From Planctomycetota bacterium (GTDB lineage Bacteria; Planctomycetota; B15-G4): a stretch of DNA of 64,000 bases. The stretch covers positions 186,001 to 250,000 of the forward strand of contig JACKHP010000003.1 in assembly GCA_020638905.1 (NCBI GenBank), written 5' to 3'. A model generated the notes under the pieces. It saw only the letters and a program-made list of their open reading frames with translations, made no database searches and had not been told where the DNA came from. Shown here piece after piece: positions 38,323 through 47,183 of this stretch. Position numbers and translations under genes: made by a program. Within the stretch, counting starts at the first letter, position 1. Each line of letters opens with the position of its first letter.

Positions 38323-41300
38323 TCAGACGTCGGCCAGCAGGTAGTCGAGGTCGTCGCGCGTGAGCGCCTTGGCGAAGCCGTCCTCGCCGAGCACGTCGCG
38401 GGCCAGGGCGGCCTTGCGCTCCTGCAGCTCGCGGATGCGTTCCTCGAGCGTGCCCTGGGTCACCATGCGGTAGGCGATGACGGTCTTGTCCTGGCCGATG
38501 CGGTGGGTGCGGTCGATGGCCTGGGCCTCGACGGCGGGGTTCCACCACGGGTCGAAGAGCACGACGTAGCTCGCGGCGGTGAGGTTGAGTCCCGTGCCGC
38601 CGGCTTTCAGCGAGACCAGGAAGACCGCGGGACGCGGGTCGTCCTCGAAGGCGGCGACGATCTCGCCGCGCCGACGGCTGGCGCCGGTGAGCATGTGGTG
38701 CGCCACGCCGAGGCGCGACATCTCGCCCGCGAGCAGCTCCAGGCAGCGCACGAACTGCGAGAACACGAGCACCTTGTGTCCCTCGGCGAGCAGCGGCTCG
38801 AGCAGCTCGAAGAGCGCGTCGAACTTGCCCGAGCCGAGCCCCGGCTTGCCGCCGGCGAGGGCGGGATGGCAGCAGATCTGCCGCAGCCGCGTGAGCACAG
38901 CCAGGATCGTGATCTTGTGGCGTGCCACCGCGTCGGCGGTGGTGAGTCCCGCGATGGCCGCGCGCGCCTTGGCCAGCTCGGCCAGGTACAGCTTGCGCTG
39001 GCCGGGCAGCATCTCGCAGTCGTACTGCTCCTCGATGCGCGGCGGGAGCTCGGGCGCCACCTGCGCCTTCAGGCGCCGCAGCATGACCGGACGCAGCTTC
39101 GCCGCCAGCAGCTTGCGCGCGTACGCCGGCGCGTCGGGACGGTCGTAGCGCTCGGCGAACGCGCTGCGCGTACCGAGGTAGCCCGGGTTCACGAACGACA
39201 GGATGCTCCACAGGTCGAGGGCGCGGTTCTCGAGCGGCGTGCCGGTGAGCGCCAGCCGGTGCTGCGCCGGGAGCGCGCGCGCCGCGCGGCTCACCATCGC
39301 GTCGGGGTTCTTGACGTTCTGCGCCTCGTCGAGGACGACCGCGCGCCACGCGACCTCGCGCAGCTCCTCGAGGTCGCGTCTCAGCAGCGCGTAGTTCGTG
39401 AGCACCAGGTCGTACTCGCCCGCGTCGCGCAGCTGCTCGCGCCGCTCGTCGCCGGCCGCCAGCGCGAGCACGGTGAGCTCCGGCGCGAAGCGCGCGGCCT
39501 CGCGCTCCCAGTTGTGCAGCACCGACGCGGGACACACCACCAGCGTCGGCCCGCCGTCGGGCTCGCGCTCGCGCAGCCACGCCAGCCACGCCAGGGCCTG
39601 CAGCGTCTTGCCCAGTCCCATGTCGTCGGCCAGGATCGCGCCCAGCCCGAGCGAAGAGGTGTGCGCCAGGAAGTCGAGTCCCTCGCGCTGGTAGGGACGC
39701 AGGTCGGCCTGGATGCCGCGCGGCACGTCGATGCGCGGCAGCCCCTCGAAGGCCGCCACCTTGTCGCGCAGGGCGCGCACCGCGACGAGCGCGTCCTCGC
39801 CACCGGCGAAGTCCTCGAGCGCGGCCAGCGCCTCGGGACGCGCGCGCGCCAGGTCCCAGACGCTGAGCTGCTGCTCGCCGACGCCGGGCTCGATGCCCAG
39901 CTCGGCCAGCACGAACGCGCTCTCGTCGTGGGCCAGGGCGTGCTCGGCACGCGTCCAGCCCGAGGCCAGGCGCACGAAGCGCGCGCCCGACGCGCGCAGC
40001 GCCGAGAGCTCGGCGGCGCTCAGCGTCTCGCCCTCGGACGCCCAGTCGGCCGAGACCGAGAACCAATCGACGCCGCTGGCCGCCACGCGCACGCGCGGCG
40101 CCACCGGCGCCGGCGCCGCGAGCAGACGCCGCACCGTCGCGTTGCCGTACCACGCCACGTCGCGCGGACGGCTGTCCCAGGCTTCGATGAAGCGCTCGAT
40201 GCTGCGCGCGGTGAGCTTCATCCACAACCCGACGTCGCTGTCGTCGGCCGCGGGACGCGATCCGCCGGGACGCCCCTTGGTGCCCGACGCCGCACCCAAC
40301 GCGTCGAGCCAGCCGACCACCGAAGCCACGCGCTCGGGCTCCGGAAGCTCGAGCAGGATCCCGTCGGCATCGGTTTCGATTTCGGTCGCGGCTTCGGTCG
40401 CGGTCGCGGCTTCGGTTTCGGTCGCGGCTTCGGCTTCGGTCGCGGCTTCGGCTTCGATCGACTCGTGCCCGTCGTCGGGCGTCGGCGCGTCGGACGCTGC
40501 CGGATCGACGCGCGTCCAGCGGCCGTCGGCCAGCCACTCGAACAGCGGCGCGCCGGCCGCCGGCGCGGACCCGGGACGCCAGGCGTCGTCGCTCGTGGCG
40601 AAGGCGCGCAGCTGCAGCCAGTCGTCGGCGCGCAGGTCGAGGCACACCGCGCAGCGCACGGCGTGCACGCGGGTGCGTCCCGCGATCGAGGCGCGGAAGG
40701 CCGGGAACACGCGCGCCATCGGTTCGACCAGCGCGCGCGCGCGCAGGCTGGAGAGCGAGAGCCCGCCCGAGGACTGGAACAGGTCGGCGATGTCCGCCGG
40801 CGGATCGCCGCGCGTGGGCCAGAAGGCGCCCCCGCTCAACACGATCGGCGCCTCGCGCCGCCAGGCCGAGGACGGGCGCAGCACGAGCGCGTCGTCGGGG
40901 CCGAGGCGTCGTCCGTCGGGCAGGCTGTACGCGAGCTGCACCCGCGGCTCGTCCCCGTCGCCGGCCAGCACGGGACCGATCTCGACCGCGCCGGCGGCCA
41001 GGCGCAACACGGCGTCGGGCGTGACGCCGCCGAGCTTCGCCCACACGGCGGGCAGGTCGCGTCCCCAGGTCATGAGCGGCGACCCGGCCGCTCCCAGCAG
41101 CACGCGCAGCAGCGCCGCGCCGCCGATCACGAGCGTCGAGCCCTCGTCACGCAGGGAGTGCGTGACCACGGGGTCGAGCAGCAGCTCGAGCAGCGCCTGC
41201 TGTTCGTCGGGCAGGATGCCCGGCTCGCGGCGCACGTCGTTCTGGAGCTGGCGCAGCTGCGCGAGGGTGCGCGGCTCGTCCTGCAGGCGGTGCGAGCTGA

Positions 41301-42360
41301 GACGCGCCTCGAGCGTGACCACGACCTCGTCGGGCGTCTCGCCGCGCAGACCGAACACGAGCCGCAGACTGCGCGCCGCGCGCGGACGCGAGCGGCCGAT
41401 CCAGGCCTCGACGCGCTCGGCCAGGGCCTCCTCGCGGCGCGCGTCCATGCGCCTGCGCAGGTCGTCGCGCTCGTGGTAGGCGCGCAACGCCGGCGGGACG
41501 CGTCCGGCGGCCTCGAAGCACGCGCCGGCGATCAGGAAGCAGCGCAGGTCGGGGTCGTCGAGCGTCGTGAGCTCGGTGAACGGCGGCAGCATGATCGCCT
41601 CGCGCAGCAGCCGGTCGCCGGTGGCGAGGTCGTCGAGCGCCTGCATGCGCACGCTCCAGCTCTGGGAGTCGCGCAGCCGCTCGAGGGCCAGCCGCGCCCG
41701 CGCCGTGACGCGTTCGGAGGCCGGCAGGCGCGGCGCGTCGACATCGGGAGCACTCGTCGGGAGCTCGTCGTCCGAGGCGTCGTCGGACGGCGCGTCCTCG
41801 CCGGCATCGAGCGCGTCTTCGTCCCCGTCGTCGTCCTCGTCGAGGATCTCGTCGTCGTCGCCCGACGACCCGTCGGGACCCGTCGCCTTCGCCTCGGCGC
41901 GGCGCTCGCGCCGCTTCCTGTCCTCGCGTTCGACGCGGCGCGCGACGAGCACCGTCGGCAGCATGTCGGCGATCCACGTGCCCTGCAGCATGCGCAGCGG
42001 CAGGTGCTCGGCCAGCACGGAGAGCCCCAGCGCGAAGGCGTGCTTGCACTCGGGGGCCGCGGGACAGGTGCACGACGGCGTCCAGTCGCCGTCCACGCAG
42101 CGCCAGCGCACGTCGTGGCTGCGGCCGCCGGAGACCTCGGCGCGCACCTCGTGCTCGCCGAGCAGCAGGCGTCCCACGCGACGCTGCTCGGCGTCGCGCG
42201 AGCCGCGCTCGACGATCTCGTCGGGCATCCCCTCGAGCACCGCCGCCAGGACGTCGAGCGACTCGGCCGAGAGCCAGCCCTGCGTCGGATCTGCCCCGTC
42301 GGTGCCCGGGCGCACCGCGTCCTGCGCGGGTCGATCGGGGGAACGGGGATCGGTGGGCAC
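38323..42360 (-). CDS. SWIM zinc-finger SNF2-family helicase
   Basis: No ATG is available near the N-terminus. I chose GTG 42360, with GGGAG 10 bases upstream and a TACGAT -10 element 45 bases upstream, giving 1345 residues. Residues about 95-107 are a SWIM zinc motif (CTCPAAPECKH). An acidic linker lies at about residues 155-190. The middle region (200-880) is family-specific and contains a hexapeptide-repeat tract near 635-663. The ATPase is at the C-terminus: motif I ILADDMGLGKTLQALAWL (about residue 907), Ia VVCPASVLHNWERE, II VLDEAQNVKN, III LALTGTPLENR, V SLKAGGTGLNLTAA, VI QAIDRTHRIGQ. SNF2 proteins translocate on double-stranded DNA and remodel nucleoprotein. No nuclease or methylase is adjacent, so a restriction or phage-defence role is not indicated by context. 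Confidence 0.9.
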   Translation of the reverse strand: MPTDPRSPDRPAQDAVRPGTDGADPTQGWLSAESLDVLAAVLEGMPDEIVERGSRDAEQRRVGRLLLGEHEVRAEVSGGRSHDVRWRCVDGDWTPSCTCPAAPECKHAFALGLSVLAEHLPLRMLQGTWIADMLPTVLVARRVEREDRKRRERRAEAKATGPDGSSGDDDEILDEDDDGDEDALDAGEDAPSDDASDDELPTSAPDVDAPRLPASERVTARARLALERLRDSQSWSVRMQALDDLATGDRLLREAIMLPPFTELTTLDDPDLRCFLIAGACFEAAGRVPPALRAYHERDDLRRRMDARREEALAERVEAWIGRSRPRAARSLRLVFGLRGETPDEVVVTLEARLSSHRLQDEPRTLAQLRQLQNDVRREPGILPDEQQALLELLLDPVVTHSLRDEGSTLVIGGAALLRVLLGAAGSPLMTWGRDLPAVWAKLGGVTPDAVLRLAAGAVEIGPVLAGDGDEPRVQLAYSLPDGRRLGPDDALVLRPSSAWRREAPIVLSGGAFWPTRGDPPADIADLFQSSGGLSLSSLRARALVEPMARVFPAFRASIAGRTRVHAVRCAVCLDLRADDWLQLRAFATSDDAWRPGSAPAAGAPLFEWLADGRWTRVDPAASDAPTPDDGHESIEAEAATEAEAATETEAATATEAATEIETDADGILLELPEPERVASVVGWLDALGAASGTKGRPGGSRPAADDSDVGLWMKLTARSIERFIEAWDSRPRDVAWYGNATVRRLLAAPAPVAPRVRVAASGVDWFSVSADWASEGETLSAAELSALRASGARFVRLASGWTRAEHALAHDESAFVLAELGIEPGVGEQQLSVWDLARARPEALAALEDFAGGEDALVAVRALRDKVAAFEGLPRIDVPRGIQADLRPYQREGLDFLAHTSSLGLGAILADDMGLGKTLQALAWLAWLREREPDGGPTLVVCPASVLHNWEREAARFAPELTVLALAAGDERREQLRDAGEYDLVLTNYALLRRDLEELREVAWRAVVLDEAQNVKNPDAMVSRAARALPAQHRLALTGTPLENRALDLWSILSFVNPGYLGTRSAFAERYDRPDAPAYARKLLAAKLRPVMLRRLKAQVAPELPPRIEEQYDCEMLPGQRKLYLAELAKARAAIAGLTTADAVARHKITILAVLTRLRQICCHPALAGGKPGLGSGKFDALFELLEPLLAEGHKVLVFSQFVRCLELLAGEMSRLGVAHHMLTGASRRRGEIVAAFEDDPRPAVFLVSLKAGGTGLNLTAASYVVLFDPWWNPAVEAQAIDRTHRIGQDKTVIAYRMVTQGTLEERIRELQERKAALARDVLGEDGFAKALTRDDLDYLLADV
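40371..40458 (-). repeat. in-frame 18-bp repeat tract inside the helicase gene
   Basis: Reading the coding strand, GAA/GCC/GCG/ACC codons alternate to give imperfect 18-bp units that encode EAEAAT twice, ETEAAT, ATEAAT and EIET. The unit length keeps the frame, so unit number could vary without inactivating the gene. It lies in a region that is not conserved family sequence. Confidence 0.75.
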
Positions 42361-42405
42361 CTCGGGACGACTCCCGGACTCGGCGGCAAAACGGGCGAAC
42401 GGACC

Positions 42406-42411
42406 ATCGTA
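42406..42411 (-). promoter_or_regulatory. putative -10 element (TACGAT)
   Basis: TACGAT on the minus strand, 45 bases upstream of the GTG chosen for the helicase. It supports that start and indicates transcription independent of the transporter gene upstream. Confidence 0.4.
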
Positions 42412-42464
42412 ACCCGCGGGGGTCCCCGGACGGATCGACTGCTTCGGCGCGGGGACGTCCGGGC

Positions 42465-43154
42465 TCAGACGGCGACGCCGAAGAGCGCTCCGACACCGGC
42501 CGTGATCGCCATGGCCAGGGCGCCCCAGAACGTCACGCGCGCGGCGGCCTTGCCCACGGGCGCGCCGCCGGTGCGCGCCGCGACCGATCCCAGCAGGGCC
42601 AGGAAGGCGAGCGAGCCGACCGCGACGGAGGGCACGAGCGCCGACTCCGGCACCCCCACGACGACCAGCAGCGGCAGCGCGGCCCCGACCGCGAACGTGC
42701 AGGCCGAGGCGAGCGCGGCCTGCACCGGACGCGCGCTGACCGCCTCCGAGATGCCCAGCTCGTCGCGCGCGTGCGCACCGAGCGCATCGTGCTGCATGAG
42801 CTCGGTCGCCACCCGCGCGGCGAGCTCCTCGTCGAGCCCGCGCTTGACGTAGATCTGGGCCAGCTCGGCGTGCTCGTGGACGGGGCTCGTCGCGAGCTCC
42901 TTGCGCTCGCGCGAGAGGTCGGCGCGCTCGGTGTCGGCCTGCGAACTCACCGACACGTACTCGCCGGCCGCCATCGACATCGCCCCGGCCACGAGACCCG
43001 CGACGCCCGCCACGAGGAGTTCCTGCGCGGCCGCGCCCGCCGCCGCGACGCCCAGCACGAGGCTGGCCGTGGAGACGATGCCGTCGTTCGCACCCAGGAC
43101 GGCCGCGCGCAGCCAGGCGATGCGCTGCGTCCTGTGTCGTTCGACGTGTCGCAT
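42465..43154 (-). CDS. VIT/CCC1-family iron or manganese transporter
   Basis: ATG 43154, with GAGG 9 bases upstream, gives 229 residues. An upstream ATG at 43238 in frame is less likely because a TACGCT element lies between them. The family pattern is clear: LRAAVLGANDGIVSTASLVL (residues about 13-32), MSMAAGEYVSVSSQADTERA (about 60-80), a cytoplasmic helical region rich in Glu (about 80-130) and three C-terminal helices. Members export Fe2+ or Mn2+ from the cytosol by proton exchange, or act as ferritin-like sequesterers. The membrane-proximal metal-binding glutamates are present in the helical region. It stands alone, with its own promoter. Confidence 0.88.
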   Translation of the reverse strand: MRHVERHRTQRIAWLRAAVLGANDGIVSTASLVLGVAAAGAAAQELLVAGVAGLVAGAMSMAAGEYVSVSSQADTERADLSRERKELATSPVHEHAELAQIYVKRGLDEELAARVATELMQHDALGAHARDELGISEAVSARPVQAALASACTFAVGAALPLLVVVGVPESALVPSVAVGSLAFLALLGSVAARTGGAPVGKAAARVTFWGALAMAITAGVGALFGVAV

Positions 43155-43225
43155 GGGATCGGCCTCGGTGCGCTGCGTGGGATGCGGTTCGGTTCCCTCG
43201 TGGGAACGACGCGCGGCTCTCGTCC

Positions 43226-43231
43226 AGCGTA
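43226..43231 (-). promoter_or_regulatory. putative -10 element (TACGCT)
   Basis: TACGCT on the minus strand, 71 bases upstream of the VIT-family gene. Confidence 0.35.
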
Positions 43232-43262
43232 CCCGCACGCATGCCCGGGCGCGCCGCCCCGC

Positions 43263-43400
43263 TCAGGAGCGCAGCGAGCCGCGCCAGATCGCCATGGCGA
43301 ACAGGCTCAGCAGGATCCACCAACCCGCGACCGCGACGAACGAGCCGCGGCTTCCCCTGCTGTTCTCGCCGCGCGGAGACGTCGTCGCCGAGGCCTGCAC
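43263..43400 (-). CDS. candidate 45-residue single-helix membrane protein
   Basis: A GTG at 43400 with GAGGG about 10 bases upstream opens a 45-codon frame ending in TGA. The product has an Arg/Ser/Gly-rich N-terminus, then one hydrophobic helix (SFVAVAGWWILLSLFAMAIW) and a short RGSLRS tail. It lies 34 bases after the stop of the glycosyltransferase gene and could be the last gene of that transcript; a TAGCCT hexamer overlaps that stop. Helix plus basic tail is the usual appearance of small membrane proteins. It also loosely resembles C-terminal sorting tails, but the short frame makes that unlikely. Too short for homology judgement by eye. Confidence 0.4.
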   Translation of the reverse strand: MQASATTSPRGENSRGSRGSFVAVAGWWILLSLFAMAIWRGSLRS

Positions 43401-43434
43401 GAAACGACGACCCTCGCCGGGCACGCGCCCGAGG

Positions 43435-44631
43435 CTACACCGTCACGGCAGCCTTGTCCGCGACCTCTTCGAGGATGCCCGCCAGCCTGCGCGCCTGGCG
43501 CTCCCAGGAGTACCTCTCGAGCACCGTGCGTCGGCCGGCCTTGCCGAGCGACGCGCGCCGCGCCGGGTCGTCGAGCAGCTCGAGCACGCCGCGCGCGAAG
43601 TCCGCCGGCGACTCGCGCACGAGGATGTTCGTGCCGTCCTGCAGCTCGAGTCCGCCGCACGACACGGGCGTCGCGACGACGGGCTTCTCCATCGCCCAGG
43701 CCTGCAGGATCTTGTTCTTGATGCCGGCGCCGCGGCGCAGCGGACAGACGAAGACCGCCGCGCGGTCGACGTACGGACGCACGTCGTCGACGAAGCCGGT
43801 CACGGTCACGCCCGGTCCGTCGAGCGCGGCCACCTCGGGCGCCGGACGCTTGCCGACGAGCACGACCTCGACGTCGGGACGCTGCGCGCGGATGAGCGGC
43901 AGCGTGTCGTCGAAGAACGCCACGATGCCCTCGACGTTGGGACGGAAGTCCATCGCGCCCTCGAAGACGAGCACGGGACGGCCGTCCTCGCCGAGCTGCG
44001 GCGCGTAGAACTGCGCGTCGACGCCGTTCGGCACCACGCGCACGTCGAGGCCGGGGCAGTTGCGCGCCAGCGTGGCCTCGTCGATCTGCGAGACCACCGT
44101 GCACACGCGCGCGTGCCCGAGGAAGCGCCGCTGGAAGCGCCAGGTGTTCACGAAGCCGCGCACCGCGCGCAGCAGCGTGGGCGCCCGCCACGGCGCGCCG
44201 GACGCGGTCTTCAGGTCGTGCAGCGCCTCCTTGGCCGCCTCGTCGGCGATGTCGCCCAACGTGGGAAGGCCCAGGCGCTCGCTGTAGACGAGCATCTTCG
44301 CACCGGACGTCCAGACCACGTCGATCTCGTGCTCGGCCAGCACCGCGTCGACCGCGCGCACCACCGCGGGGTCGCGATCGAAGAACTCGTCGAGGTCGAA
44401 CACGTGCAGCAGCTTGTGCGGCAGCGACGGCACGGGATCGGGCCGCGCCGGCACCGTGTGGACGCTCGCGAACCAGCCGGCGACCTCGTCGGGCAGGTCC
44501 TCGCGCCGTCCCAGCGAGACGAGGTGGATCTCGTGCTCCGTGTGCAGCCGCCGCACGTAGTTCCAGTTGTGCAGGTTGTATCCGTCGTGCAGCGGATACG
44601 GCAGCTTGTGGGTGAGCAGCAGGATCTTCAC
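43435..44631 (-). CDS. GT4-family glycosyltransferase
   Basis: A GTG at 44631 is chosen because the product then begins with KILLLTHKLPYPLHDGYNLH, the normal beginning of the exopolysaccharide/PEP-CTERM-associated GT4 subgroup. It gives 398 residues. The N-terminal half is the acceptor domain. The donor domain holds RVVPNGVDAQFYAP (about residue 210), VLVFEGAMDFRPN, EVVLVGKRPAPEVAA, VTVTGFVDDVRPYVDRA and PLRRGAGIKNKILQAWAMEKP (about residue 325-345), the nucleotide-sugar-binding E-x7-E-like region. It probably transfers a sugar from a nucleotide donor in the cytoplasm during surface-polysaccharide assembly. It is divergent from the sulfotransferase gene, suggesting a shared glycan theme. Confidence 0.88.
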   Translation of the reverse strand: MKILLLTHKLPYPLHDGYNLHNWNYVRRLHTEHEIHLVSLGRREDLPDEVAGWFASVHTVPARPDPVPSLPHKLLHVFDLDEFFDRDPAVVRAVDAVLAEHEIDVVWTSGAKMLVYSERLGLPTLGDIADEAAKEALHDLKTASGAPWRAPTLLRAVRGFVNTWRFQRRFLGHARVCTVVSQIDEATLARNCPGLDVRVVPNGVDAQFYAPQLGEDGRPVLVFEGAMDFRPNVEGIVAFFDDTLPLIRAQRPDVEVVLVGKRPAPEVAALDGPGVTVTGFVDDVRPYVDRAAVFVCPLRRGAGIKNKILQAWAMEKPVVATPVSCGGLELQDGTNILVRESPADFARGVLELLDDPARRASLGKAGRRTVLERYSWERQARRLAGILEEVADKAAVTV

Positions 44632-44793
44632 GAGGCTCTCGGGGGACGACCGGCGGCGGGCCATCCTTATCGGACGGCCGGCCGCCTCTGCTTCGGCGAA
44701 GTCTACCGGAAGGCCCGTCGCGTTTCGTGAGCGCCCGGCGAGGACCCGGCGAGCGCCGCGCGAGGGCGGCGCTCGCCGGCCGCCGCGGCCTGC

Positions 44794-44799
44794 TATCGT
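44794..44799 (+). promoter_or_regulatory. putative -10 element (TATCGT)
   Basis: TATCGT, 95 bases upstream of the sulfotransferase gene, in the divergent region with the glycosyltransferase. Confidence 0.4.
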
Positions 44800-44894
44800 T
44801 TCAGGCGTCCCCCCGCCGCGGCCGAAGAGCGGAGGCGGCCCACCCGCGGCCGTCGCGACCTCGCCCGCCCGCACCGCCTCTCCCGCGCCCCGCC

Positions 44895-45752
44895 ATGACC
44901 GCCGACCGTCCGCTGCTCGCCTACTTCGGCCACCACAAGTGCGCCTCGACGTGGGTGCACAACATCGTCAACAACTTCTGCGACGAGGCCGGGCTGCGCA
45001 GCGACTACCTCGCGAACGAGGGCATGTTCGGCGGCGACCTCGGCGGATGGGTGCGCGAGCACGGCACCGACTTCCTCTGCTACGCGAACGCCGACATCGA
45101 GCAGGTGCGCGGGCTGCCGCCCTTCCGCGGCTTCCACATGGTGCGCGACCCGCGCGACATCATGGTCTCGGCGTACTTCTCGCACCTCCACAGCCACAAG
45201 ACCGAGGCCTGGCCGGCGCTCGTCGAACATCGCAAGCGGCTGCAGTCGGTGGACAAGTCGGACGGGCTGATGCTCGAGCTCGACTTCAACGCCGACGTGT
45301 TCCGCGAGATGGCGAGCTGGGACTACGCCCAGGAGAACGTGCTCGAGCTCAAGATGGAGGACCTCACGCCCGACCCGCTCAACGGGTGGATGGAGATCTT
45401 CCGCTTCCTGGGCATCGTCGACGAGGAGCACTTCGGCAAGCGCCGTCAGGCCGGCTTCATGATGCGCTCGGCGGTCAACGTGCTGCACAGGCACGGCAGG
45501 CTGCCGCTGCGCTTCCCGCTGCCCGCGCTGCCGGCCGAGCGCCTGCTCGGCATCGTCCACGACAACCGCTTCGAGGCGAAGACCGGCGGACGCAAAGAGG
45601 GCCAGACCGACGTCAAGAGCCACTACCGCAAGGGCGTGGCCGGCGACTGGAAGAACCACTTCGAGCCGGAGCACGTCGCGGCGTTCAAGGAACGCCAGGG
45701 CGCGCTGCTCGTCCAGCTCGGGTACGAGGACGATCTCGACTGGACGGCGTGA
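44895..45752 (+). CDS. PAPS-dependent sulfotransferase
   Basis: ATG 44895 gives 285 residues. The 5'-phosphosulfate-binding loop is YFGHHKCASTWVHNIVNNF (residues about 10-28). The 3'-phosphate-binding region is FHMVRDPRDIMVSAYFSHL (about 84-102), and the C-terminal RKGVAGDWKNHFEPEH (about 240-255) is the conserved RxGxxGDWKNxF signature of PF00685. The lack of a signal peptide indicates a cytoplasmic enzyme. It transfers sulfate from PAPS to a hydroxyl or amine, often of a carbohydrate. No PAPS synthesis genes are in the window. Neighbouring glycosyltransferases suggest a sulfated glycan or glycolipid as the product. Confidence 0.9.
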   Translation: MTADRPLLAYFGHHKCASTWVHNIVNNFCDEAGLRSDYLANEGMFGGDLGGWVREHGTDFLCYANADIEQVRGLPPFRGFHMVRDPRDIMVSAYFSHLHSHKTEAWPALVEHRKRLQSVDKSDGLMLELDFNADVFREMASWDYAQENVLELKMEDLTPDPLNGWMEIFRFLGIVDEEHFGKRRQAGFMMRSAVNVLHRHGRLPLRFPLPALPAERLLGIVHDNRFEAKTGGRKEGQTDVKSHYRKGVAGDWKNHFEPEHVAAFKERQGALLVQLGYEDDLDWTA

Positions 45753-45769
45753 GCGCGCGTGACGCGCGC
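45753..45769. terminator. bidirectional hairpin between convergent genes
   Basis: GCGCGCG and CGCGCGC pair around a TGA loop immediately after the sulfotransferase stop and 5 bases before the end of the convergent gene at 45775. A longer alternative stem (GAGCGCG/CGCGCTC, 45751-45776) is also possible. Confidence 0.5.
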
Positions 45770-45774
45770 CGCGC

Positions 45775-47166
45775 TCAGAGCGCGGCCGAGCCCTGGACGT
45801 GCGCCACCGCGCACCACAGCGAGACGATGCCGAGGAACGCCGCGAGCGTCCAGGTCACGGCCCGGTCGCGGATCGCGAGGGCGCCCAGCGGCAGGGCCCA
45901 GATCGCCCACGCGTAGCGCGTGAACGACTGCGCGGCGATGCCGGTGAACGAGACCGCGGTGACGAGCGTGAGCAGCGCCACGAGCAGCAGCCGTCCGTCG
46001 ACGGCGCGCAGGCGCGCGAGCAGCAGGACGACGAGCGGCAGGGTCATGAAGATGAGCAGCACGCTCTCGACCGAGATGCCCAGCGCGAGCAGGCTCGGCG
46101 GTCCGCCGAAGGGCACGAAGCGCATGGCGAAGATCTCGCGCTGGTGCGTGTCGACCGCGTCCCAGATCGAGACGAAGTACGCGACGAGCAGCGGACCCGT
46201 CCAGAGCAGCGCCGTGGCCTCGAGCAGCGCGCGCCGCGTGCGGCGCCGGACGACGCGCACGAGCTCGACGAGTCCGAGGGCCAGCAGCAGCGGCGCGCCG
46301 AGGTGGCGCATCATGACCGAGACGCCGATCAGCAGCGATGCGAGCGCGAGCCACGCGTACGAGCGCGGCGCGTCGGGATCGGCGGCGGGCGTGTCGCGCG
46401 ATGCGACGGCGGCGAGTCCGGCGCCGCGCGGCGGGTCGGACGCGCGCAGCAGGCACCACCACGCGGCGAGTCCGAAGGCGATCTGGCTGCTCTCGCTGTA
46501 CGCCACCGTCCCGAAGGTCAGCACGCCCGGCGTGAGCGCGAAGAGGATGCCCGCGTCGCGCACGCGCGCGCCGACGTCGCCGGTTGCGCCGGGTGCGCCG
46601 GTTGCGCCGTCGCCCGCCTCGGCGGCGGACACGGACGCGCGTCCGTCGCGAGCCATGCCCGCCGCGCAGCGCCGGGCCACGAGCACGAACAGCAGCAGCG
46701 CGAGCACCGACATGGCGTTGCTCACGAGCACCGCCGCCGTCTGGCTCTCGGGCACGAGCAGCCGCGCCGCGCGGATGAGCGCCGGGTAGCCGAGCGGACG
46801 CACGCTCGCGAAGCCGTCGTACCAGCCCTCGAAGGCCATGCGCTGATAGCTGTTGGCGTCCCAGCCCCGGGACAGGTCCCAGACCACGTCGTTCGCGTCG
46901 CCCTCGCGCGGCGCGACGTACGGCGAGTCGGACGGCTGCGTCGTCGCCGCGAACACGACCACCCCCACGAGCAGCAGCTTGGCGAGCAGTCCCACGAGCA
47001 GCACCGGGCCGACGGCGGACGCGAGGCCCGCGTCGGACGCCGAGTGATCGGCGCCGGTCGCCGCGGTCGCGGCAGTCGACGACGCGCTCGACGACGCGTC
47101 CCCCGCGCCGCGCGACCCCGCGCTCGGCGCGGCGTCGTCCTCGGCGGGTGCGGGATGCGGCGACAT
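45775..47166 (-). CDS. PIG-V-like membrane mannosyltransferase
   Basis: ATG 47166 gives 463 residues, 17 bases after the acetyltransferase gene. About 45 residues of Ala/Ser-rich tail precede the first helix. Around ten hydrophobic helices follow. The first external loop has WDLSRGWDANSYQRMAFEGW and PLGYPALIRAARLL, matching the WD...HY and FPLYP pattern of the PIG-V/GPI mannosyltransferase 2 family. Donors in this clan are polyprenyl-phosphate-linked sugars. An Ala/Gly/Thr-rich low-complexity insertion sits near residues 150-180. It is the third gene of a compact operon (aminotransferase, acetyltransferase, this gene). The acceptor is unknown. Confidence 0.75.
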   Translation of the reverse strand: MSPHPAPAEDDAAPSAGSRGAGDASSSASSTAATAATGADHSASDAGLASAVGPVLLVGLLAKLLLVGVVVFAATTQPSDSPYVAPREGDANDVVWDLSRGWDANSYQRMAFEGWYDGFASVRPLGYPALIRAARLLVPESQTAAVLVSNAMSVLALLLFVLVARRCAAGMARDGRASVSAAEAGDGATGAPGATGDVGARVRDAGILFALTPGVLTFGTVAYSESSQIAFGLAAWWCLLRASDPPRGAGLAAVASRDTPAADPDAPRSYAWLALASLLIGVSVMMRHLGAPLLLALGLVELVRVVRRRTRRALLEATALLWTGPLLVAYFVSIWDAVDTHQREIFAMRFVPFGGPPSLLALGISVESVLLIFMTLPLVVLLLARLRAVDGRLLLVALLTLVTAVSFTGIAAQSFTRYAWAIWALPLGALAIRDRAVTWTLAAFLGIVSLWCAVAHVQGSAAL

Positions 47167-47183
47167 GGCCGCCGCATCGTCGC

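Noticed and set aside
38503..42852. 1,449-codon plus-strand open frame
   Set aside because: It runs antisense to the SNF2 helicase, whose motifs are unmistakable. Its product is a His/Arg/Gly/Val-rich low-complexity string with no start signal.
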